From assembly GCA_036939355.1 (NCBI GenBank), contig JALLAP010002358.1:1-11203 (forward strand): a stretch of DNA of 11,203 nt, given 5' to 3'. The stretch is from Thalassiosira profunda (taxonomy: Eukaryota > Bacillariophyta > Thalassiosirophyceae > Thalassiosirales > Thalassiosiraceae). Under the pieces are notes generated by a model that saw nothing but the letters and a program-made list of their open reading frames with translations, ran no database searches and was not told the origin of the DNA. The first letter of the stretch is position 1; the number at the start of each line of letters is the position of its first letter. The translations under genes and the position numbers were made by a program. Positions 1 to 5,642 of the stretch are shown one piece after another.

Positions 1-680
1 TCTCCTGATTCGTAATGAGCCGGAAGAGGTCGAAGAAGTGGCAGCACTTCTCCACGAGGGTGTCGCCCGATTTTGAGACATCCTTGTTCCATTCCTCGAT
101 CTTGGACAAGAAGGGGTAGCGGTTTTCTCGGATGCAGCACTTCTTAATGTCGCCGACTTCCGGCAGAAGTTGCAGCAGCTTGTTGATCGCCGGGATGAAA
201 CGATACTCCATTGCAACCCAAATTTTGGCTTTTAGATTCGCAGCCTTCAGAGCGGCAACCTGCTTCTCGCTGACGGCCACCGGCTTTTCGCAGAGGATGG
301 TGATGTCGTGTTTGCCCCAGCGAAGGAGCTGCGGCGTGTGCATGAAGTTGGGAGAAGCAATCACGAGCAAGTCGATGTCGCCGACGCGCTCGAGCAGCTC
401 CTTCTCGTCGCGGAATACAGTAGGGGGCTCGCCATCGATCATCGACAACGCCGTATCGGTACTGGACTTGGTAGGGTCGCAGAGGAACTTGATCGCGAGA
501 TTGGAATACTGCGGTGGAGGATTCCGGGGAGGCGATGATGATGGTGATGTGCACAAGATGTGAGCATGACGCCAAGAACGCCCACGCCCGGCACGCCAAC
601 GAACTCACCTTGCCGATGTAGGAGATGTGCTCCTGCCCCATCATCCCGCATCCCAGGATGGCGATATTGATTCTCGTCAT
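1..680 (-). CDS. Gfo/Idh/MocA-family NAD(P)-dependent oxidoreductase, N-terminal part (partial at window edge)
   Basis: Two exons are visible: 680..609 and 508..1. They are separated by a 100-nt phase-0 intron with donor AAG|GTGAGT and acceptor CGCAG|T. The spliced product gives 193 residues and continues beyond the left edge. The N-terminus has a Rossmann glycine motif (ILGCGMMGQEH, G10-x-G12-x-x-G15). Further along are the family's EKP motif (C97-E98-K99-P100), an inositol-dehydrogenase-like VAMEYRFIPA segment near 123-132, and GDTLVEKCCHFFDLFR, where H181 and D184 sit in the usual catalytic region. Members oxidise or reduce sugars, inositols and related polyols with NAD(P); the substrate cannot be read from the sequence. 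The start ATG at 680 gives the Rossmann strand at once, so no targeting peptide is expected and a cytosolic enzyme is likely. It is divergent from the TauD-AKR fusion gene across about 400 bp. The family call is firm; the specific activity is unknown. Confidence 0.9.
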
Positions 681-1081
681 ATTGCAATTCGGCGGCTGGA
701 GTTGTGGCGATGATGATTGAGCCTGCTATGGTATGATTGGCGCCGAGGAGGTGCTCGGCAGAGCTGTCATTGGTTGACGCCTCGGTGGACTTCACTTCAG
801 GGGGCGCCAACTCTACACTTTTCGTACAGAATAAGCCAGAGCTTTATTGGGACGCCTCCTGGCTTCAGGACCTGCGACTACATTTTCCGTACAGAATCTT
901 ACCTTGACACCATACACTCTCTGAAACAACTGCCCGAATTGTTACAGAAGTTGTCGTGTCAAAGTGTCAAAGGGAGGTGCCGAGTGCCGATGCACCCACC
1001 CATCACATCATAACTTCCATCACCACTTCACCTTATCCAGAGCATTGATAGCATCGGGAGCATCGCCGAGGAGCCGCCGCC
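681..1081. promoter_or_regulatory. Divergent intergenic region between the Gfo/Idh/MocA gene and the TauD-AKR gene
   Basis: This 401-bp stretch separates two divergent start codons and must hold both 5' UTRs and promoters. I see no convincing gene or canonical TATA box. It contains a direct repeat, CGTACAGAAT, at 823-832 and 888-897. It also contains two back-to-back tandem duplications, TGTCAAAG x2 at 957-972 and GTGCCGA x2 at 977-990. A C/A/T-rich tract runs from about 990 to 1033. The ATG at 1082 sits in a strong Kozak-like context (GCCGCCATGAG). Any regulatory role is inference from position. Confidence 0.5.
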
Positions 1082-3405
1082 ATGAGGGTCACGCGGATAT
1101 TGGAGCGCCCGCACCGAGGAGAGAGTTACGGCGACATCAGCCAGGGGCAGTTCGTATCGCTGCTCGCGCAGCACAAGGCGTTGCTCCTGCAAAAAGACGA
1201 AGGCTCCGACCCGTTGTCCGTCGATGACTTCGCTCGCTTCGCCGAGGGGCTGTCGTTGAAACATTACGAGTACGTCGGGGGCGCAGGTGAGTGCCGGAGG
1301 TGCTTGTTGTGCACATCATGTGCACATCATGTGCACTTATTCTTTGCAAATCTAACACATCAACTTCTCTCAGCACCGCGGCGTGTCATCCCCGTCAAAG
1401 CGAATGTGGAAGTATTCACCGCCAACGAGGCCCCTCCCGACCAGCTCATTCCGTTCCATCACGAGCTAGCGCAGGTGGCGGATCCTCCGCAGTACCTCTT
1501 CTTCTACTGCGATCTGCCCTCCGAGACGGGCGGAGAGACTGCATTGATCGATTCAACGCTGGGTAAGACAAACGAAGATGTGCATGTGATTGCCGCTTTC
1601 TCTTGCTAATGAGCTCTTACTTTCATTCATTAGTCTATCGCTACGCGGCGGACAATTTCCCAGAATTCATGGACAAGCTCAAGAAGTTCGGCGCGAGATA
1701 CAAGCGTACTCTGCCCGCCGTGGACGATCCCGAGAGCCCGATCGGCAGATCATTCTACAATGCGTACCAAGTCGACAACAAAATCGACCTCGAGAAGAAG
1801 CTGAACAAGATTGCCGGTCTGGAGTATGAGTGGATGCCCGAGGGCTCGCTCACTGTGACCACTGAACCTATTCCTGGTGAGTTTGAGTGGTTGGCACTTT
1901 CACATGCATAGGTCTTACGTATTGCTCATATTGTGATGTTGCAGCTGTGAAAATGATCGAGCAGCAGCACGGGCACGGCATCTATCAGTGGACCTTCCAC
2001 AACTCCGTCATCGCTGCTTTCTTGGGCTGGGAAGACTGCCGGAACGATCGCACGAAGGCGGTATGCTTTGGAAACAACGATGCAATGGACCCTGCAATCC
2101 TCGCCGACATTGCTGCATTCATGGATCAGAACAAGGTCTCCTACCAGTGGAAGAAGGCAAGCAATGCTTTTTCTTTCATGTGTGCTTTTGTCCCTCAGCT
2201 CAACCATACATATCATACTTCACTGTTTTGCAGGGTGACATCTTCGCTCTGAACAACAGGCTTGTCATGCATTCGCGAAACGCTTTCACCGGAAAGAGGA
2301 GAGTCTACGCTGCAATGTTTGGCGATGTGATGGATACAAGTGAAGTGAAACGCGACGGAGTGGGCCAAATCATTACAGATTTCTCTGCGTTGCAAGTGTC
2401 TGATCCTACCACATTTGGCATGTGGCGCCTCGACGATCCAGAGGAGATTGCGTACAAAGCGATCAAAGCGGGATACCGCCGCTTCGACTCTGCTTGTGAC
2501 TATGGAAACGAAGTACAGACTGGAAATGGTATTCGCCGCGCCATTGAGGAGGGCATTGTGAAGAGAGAGGATCTTTACATCACGACCAAGCTCTGGAACA
2601 CGTATCATCACCCGGAGCACGTCCCGTTGGCGCTCGATCGATGCCTGCAAGACTTGGGGCTCGAGTATGTTGACGAGTTCCTCATTCACTTTCCGATTTC
2701 CATGGAGGTGAGTTCGTTTAGCATTCTTCTACACCGATGGTACGTGTAACAGGCTTCTCTCACTTCGCATTTTTGTCTGCGCAACAGTTTGTACCATTCG
2801 AGCAGAAGTACCCTCCCGAGTGGCAGAACATGAATGGCGAAATGGTCCTCGTGAAGAATGACATTACTGCAACCTGGCGGGCGATGGAGGGCCTCGTCGA
2901 CAAGGGCAAAGCAAAGCACATCGGCGTAAGCAACTTTTGTTGCCAGCACATTCGCCAGGTGTTGAGCGTCGCACGGATCCGCCCCACTAGCCTGCAGATC
3001 GAATGCCACCCTCATCTGTCGCAGCAAAAGCTCGTACGCTTTGCAAGGGAGTCAGGCATTCGTGTGTCGGCTTTCTCGCCTCTCGGAGGGACATCCTACA
3101 TCAGCCTCGACATGGCGACCGAAAACGATCTGCTCTTTGAGAACCCTGCCATCCTTGAGATCAGCAAGAAGCACAACAAATCGGCGGCCCAGGTGATGCT
3201 GCGGTGGTCGATTCAGAGGAACACCCTTCCCATCAGCAAGAGCAGCAATCCAGGGAGGATGGAAGAGAACCGGACCATCTTTGACTTTTACTTGACAAAG
3301 GAGGAAATGAGCGCAATTGACGCACTGAACAAGAATCACCGCTACAACGATCCTGGCTTGTTCTGTGAGGGCGGCATGGGCACCTTCTGTCCAATCTACG
3401 AGTAG
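1082..3405 (+). CDS. TauD/clavaminate-synthase-like Fe(II)/2OG dioxygenase fused to an aldo-keto reductase (sorbitol-6-P/mannose-6-P reductase-like)
   Basis: Six exons: 1082-1286, 1374-1562, 1634-1876, 1945-2156, 2234-2707, 2788-3405. They splice to 646 residues with frame kept throughout. Residues 1 to about 315 match the plant clavaminate-synthase-like type (At3g21360-like). This part has VGGAAPR at 66-71, the metal motif H97-x-E99 in PFHHELAQ, SPIGR, the GWED..ND segment, distal H296 in VMHSRNAF, and 2-oxoglutarate-type arginines R305/R306. After a short linker, residues about 335-646 form an aldo-keto reductase with the complete tetrad D368, Y373, K402 and H435. Other AKR landmarks are GVSNF, QIECHPHLSQ, AFSPLGG, and a cofactor loop with K592-S593, R598 and N602. 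The RAMEGLV segment, IQRNT and the C-terminus resemble aldose-6-phosphate reductases. Introns lie inside both domains, and exon 5 (2234-2707) runs uninterrupted from the distal His of the oxygenase into the reductase. No targeting peptide is evident. Both domains look active; the substrates are unknown. Confidence 0.92.
1308..1337 (+). repeat. Intronic tandem 11-mer TGTGCACATCA (about 2.7 copies)
   Basis: Inside intron 1 (1287-1373) of the TauD-AKR gene the unit TGTGCACATCA occurs at 1308-1318 and 1319-1329, followed by a partial copy TGTGCAC at 1330-1336. The unit contains the palindrome GTGCAC. The same 11-mer appears, sense to transcription, in the intron of the divergent neighbour (complement of 545-555). 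Function is unknown. Confidence 0.7.
2157..2233 (+). other. GC-AG intron (intron 4 of the TauD-AKR gene)
   Basis: The donor reads AAG|GCAAGC and the acceptor TTTTGCAG|GGT. Removing these 77 nt joins two segments in phase 0 and gives the continuous oxygenase sequence VSYQWKK-GDIFALNN. Without removal the frame runs into a stop at 2250-2252 after unrelated residues. No in-frame GT donor nearby gives as good a join. A GC donor with AAG before it and AAG after it is the usual form of this minor class of U2-type introns. All other introns I placed use GT. Confidence 0.85.
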
Positions 3406-3483
3406 GGTTGGGGGTTGACTTGACGGCCGTGGGTTGCGGCGAGGTACTATAGCATTGTATGTAGAAAGTTGTTGTATGCAGGG
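3406..3483. other. Convergent 3' intergenic region
   Basis: Only 78 bp lie between the stop of the TauD-AKR gene (3403-3405) and the stop of the opposing SDR gene (3486-3484). The two 3' UTRs must therefore overlap as antisense transcripts, or be very short. I see no AATAAA. Two TGTATG elements lie near 3456-3479 and may resemble UGUA-type polyadenylation signals on the plus strand. Confidence 0.5.
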
Positions 3484-4332
3484 TCACTTCCGCATCGGAT
3501 CGTTTTGAGGGTTTGCATATTGCCGGATTGAATGCCCTCCGTCGACGTCCAGTACCACCCCCGTGACAAACGGTGCAGTTGCAAGATAATAAATCGACTC
3601 GCCCATATCCTCTGGCTGCCCCACCCGCTTCAACGGCAGACTGGCAGCTGTATTCTCGAGCATTGCATTTCGTCGACCTTCCTCCATATGGTCGAACCGT
3701 TCAGTGTCGCAGAATCCAGGAGACAAGCAGTTGACTCGAAGTCGCGGCCCGAGCTCCAAAGCCAATGATCTCGTCAGCCCCTCCAATGCTCCGTTGGTGC
3801 ATGCAAGTGGCGAGCAGTTGATCCCCGGCCGGCGTCCCAGCACCCCCGATACGAACGTTATCGAACCGCCGCTTTTCAGCCTTGGACTGATGTACTTTGC
3901 AGCATGCACTGCCCCCCAAAACTTGCTTTCGAACAGCGATCGCGTCTCCGATATCGGCAGCTCCGTCACTGGTCCGTGGGGCGCCTTTCCTGCAGTTGAT
4001 ACTACGAGTGCATCCCATTCACCCGATGCAAGGCTCTCTCCAAACGCTTGCACCGCAGCCTCGTCTGTGATATCCAAGCACTGCGTTGATACCGAACCGC
4101 TCGTTTCGGCATCCGCCTCGACTTCTTTAGCAGCGCGTTCCAGCTTCCCCTCGGATCGAGATACGAGCAGGGCGTTGCCGCCACGCCTCACCGCCGCGAT
4201 TGCCGCCGCCTTCCCCATCCCGCTGCTGCCCCCGACGCATATCACATTGATGCTCGGCGGCGCCAGCGACGCCACGCAAGGCGCGCATGCGGCGAAGAGC
4301 ACCAACCAGGTGCAGAAGGCGGTGATGGCCAT
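3484..4332 (-). CDS. Short-chain dehydrogenase/reductase (SDR) with signal-like N-terminus and altered active site
   Basis: A single exon encodes 282 residues. Residues 1 to about 22 form a hydrophobic secretory-type leader (FCTWLVLFAACAPCVAS, followed by LAPPS). The Rossmann fold follows: glycine motif GGSSGMG at 34-40, LDITD at 86-90 and STAG at 112-115 in place of NNAG. FVSGVLGRRPG carries Ser162. ELGPRLRVNCLSPGFCDT and TGVVLDVDGG are classical SDR C-terminal features. The segment that normally carries YxxxK reads L176-A-C-T-N180 just before GALEGL, so both the catalytic Tyr and Lys are replaced. Divergent bacterial SDRs with NGALEGL-like segments exist, so this may be a subfamily trait rather than decay. 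The frame is intact over the full family length. Import into the ER, or into a complex plastid if the organism has one, is possible. The substrate is unknown. Confidence 0.92.
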   Translation of the reverse strand: MAITAFCTWLVLFAACAPCVASLAPPSINVICVGGSSGMGKAAAIAAVRRGGNALLVSRSEGKLERAAKEVEADAETSGSVSTQCLDITDEAAVQAFGESLASGEWDALVVSTAGKAPHGPVTELPISETRSLFESKFWGAVHAAKYISPRLKSGGSITFVSGVLGRRPGINCSPLACTNGALEGLTRSLALELGPRLRVNCLSPGFCDTERFDHMEEGRRNAMLENTAASLPLKRVGQPEDMGESIYYLATAPFVTGVVLDVDGGHSIRQYANPQNDPMRK

Positions 4333-4524
4333 CTCTGGTGTGAACCCAGCGCGGTGGGGGGGGGGGGGGGGCTCTCGTGCCGCCGCCGCCGGGTGATGTA
4401 TTAGGGGTGCAGGAAGAATGTGAAAGATAAATACAAATACAGAAACGTCATTGAAGTTTGAAGACGATCTGATTGATGTATCGCTACTACTAGCCCCCCC
4501 CCGCCGCCACTATCTATCCTCGCG
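4333..4524. promoter_or_regulatory. Divergent intergenic region between the SDR gene and the RPP38-like gene
   Basis: This 192-bp gap must contain the promoters of both flanking genes. It includes a 16-G homopolymer at 4356-4371, an A/T-rich ATAAATA at 4427-4433 that could act as a TATA-like element for either direction, an ACGTCA (CRE/bZIP-like core) at 4445-4450, and a 9-C run at 4494-4502 before the ATG at 4525. These are single motif matches and are weak evidence. Confidence 0.4.
4356..4371. repeat. Poly-G homopolymer (16 bp)
   Basis: An uninterrupted run of 16 G lies 24 bp upstream of the SDR start codon, so it is poly-C on that gene's sense strand. Such tracts slip during replication and sequencing, so the true length is uncertain. 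Confidence 0.9.
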
Positions 4525-5426
4525 ATGCCGTCCTCCCAGCCGCAAAAGCGGCCTCCGCCGCCGCCCCGCACCCACCTCGACAACGAAGACATTCGGTGCG
4601 TCGCATCGCCTTATTCGCCTTCAGGCATATCGGCGCCCGTGGCCTCGGCGGAAGTGAAGGAGGTGCTCCTCGATCGGTTGCGGAAGGAGATCACGTCGAA
4701 GATGGGCGGATCGGTGTGCCGCCGCAGATCTAGCGGTGGAAAGCCGAGTGGGAAGAAGAGGAGACGCGGGGATGGCGATGCATCGATTGATGGCGAAGTT
4801 GGGAGGAAAGGTGATGCACTATCCGCTATGGGCGGTGATGATGCAGCCGCAAACAGGGCAGGCGGAAGTGATGCACCGATGAGCACGGCCGAGTCTGTGG
4901 TGAGGTCGAGGTTCATCGTTGGTGAGTACACATCCTTCAGCGAGAGCATCATTATTGTACTTCGCTCTGCCTTGCAAATCTCTGACGCGACTTTATTGCA
5001 AATGCTTGATCGAATACGTGTGGCGCTGTGATCGTGCATCGGATAGGCATCAATCAGTGCACGCGAGCACTCGAAGGTGCGTGCAAGCGGCGGGCTCAGC
5101 AAACTGCTCAGGGAGCAGAATCAGATGCATCCATGCCATCGCTCGTTCTCTTGGCCCGGGACGTCCGCCCAGCCACCATCATCGCCCACATCTCCATCTA
5201 TGCGCACATCTTGGGCATCCCGACGCTGGTCCTCCCGGGCAAAGCCTCGGCCGAGCTGGGCGCGGCGGCGGGGATACGATCGGTGGCCGCGGCGATATTT
5301 CTGTCGTCTCCGGGAGAGGAAGGGACGCCGGACGACGAGCAGAAGGAACGAGAGTGGAGGGACGCCCACAACGAGGTCAACTCCTTTGTGAAATATGCCG
5401 TGTCCAAAATCCCCAGAGAGGCCTGA
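4525..5426 (+). CDS. L7Ae/L30e-like RNA-binding protein, RPP38/Pop3-like RNase P/MRP subunit candidate
   Basis: Two exons, 4525-4921 and 5047-5426, are joined across a 125-nt phase-1 intron (GTTG|GTGAGT to GGATAG|GC). They encode 258 residues. The join gives SRFIVGINQCTRALE, which fits the start of RPP38-type L7Ae domains (a GxNxVTRALE pattern). The domain continues with LVLLARDVRPATIIAHI, GIPTLVLPGKASAELG and GIRSVAAAIFL, at about 128-217. The N-terminal half is disordered. It has a Pro run at the start and a basic GKKRRRGDGD stretch that would serve as a nuclear or nucleolar signal. In other eukaryotes RPP38/Pop3 binds kink-turn-like RNA in RNase P and RNase MRP. The acidic, Lys-rich tail after the domain is unassigned. 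Another L7Ae-family protein remains possible because this superfamily diverges strongly. The alternative downstream GTG-initiated frame at 5028 is intron sequence up to 5046. Confidence 0.75.
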
Positions 5427-5642
5427 GTCTTCCGGTGGCACTGCGATCCAGCAATTGATCTCGCGAGGCGGTGGCTGTGGAAGCGACAGCAAGCTGTCGG
5501 ATTTCACCGCGTTGACACTTCACGCCAAAACTCTCGGCAGAAATCAACGCACAAATCTCTTGGAAAGTGCCTCGCCCCTATCGACCTTGTATCGACCGAG
5601 GCATCAGAGAGGCCAGGCGCTACAGTTTCAGCACCCGCCTGC
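5427..5642. other. Intergenic spacer between the RPP38-like and PARP-Deltex genes
   Basis: This 216-bp gap lies between two genes on the same strand. It must hold the 3' UTR of one and the promoter and 5' UTR of the next. It contains an inverted repeat at 5484-5499 and a direct repeat TATCGACC at 5579-5586 and 5590-5597. I see no TATA box or AATAAA. Confidence 0.5.
5484..5499. repeat. Inverted repeat CGACAGC-AA-GCTGTCG
   Basis: The two 7-bp arms are perfect complements around an AA centre, so RNA could fold with a 6-bp stem and a CAAG loop. It lies 58 bp past the stop of the RPP38-like gene. It may sit in the 3' UTR, but short inverted repeats also arise by chance. Confidence 0.5.

Noticed and set aside
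717..1013. Open frames in the divergent intergenic region
   Set aside because: They have no recognisable motif, overlap both promoters and run through short tandem repeats. They look like chance frames.
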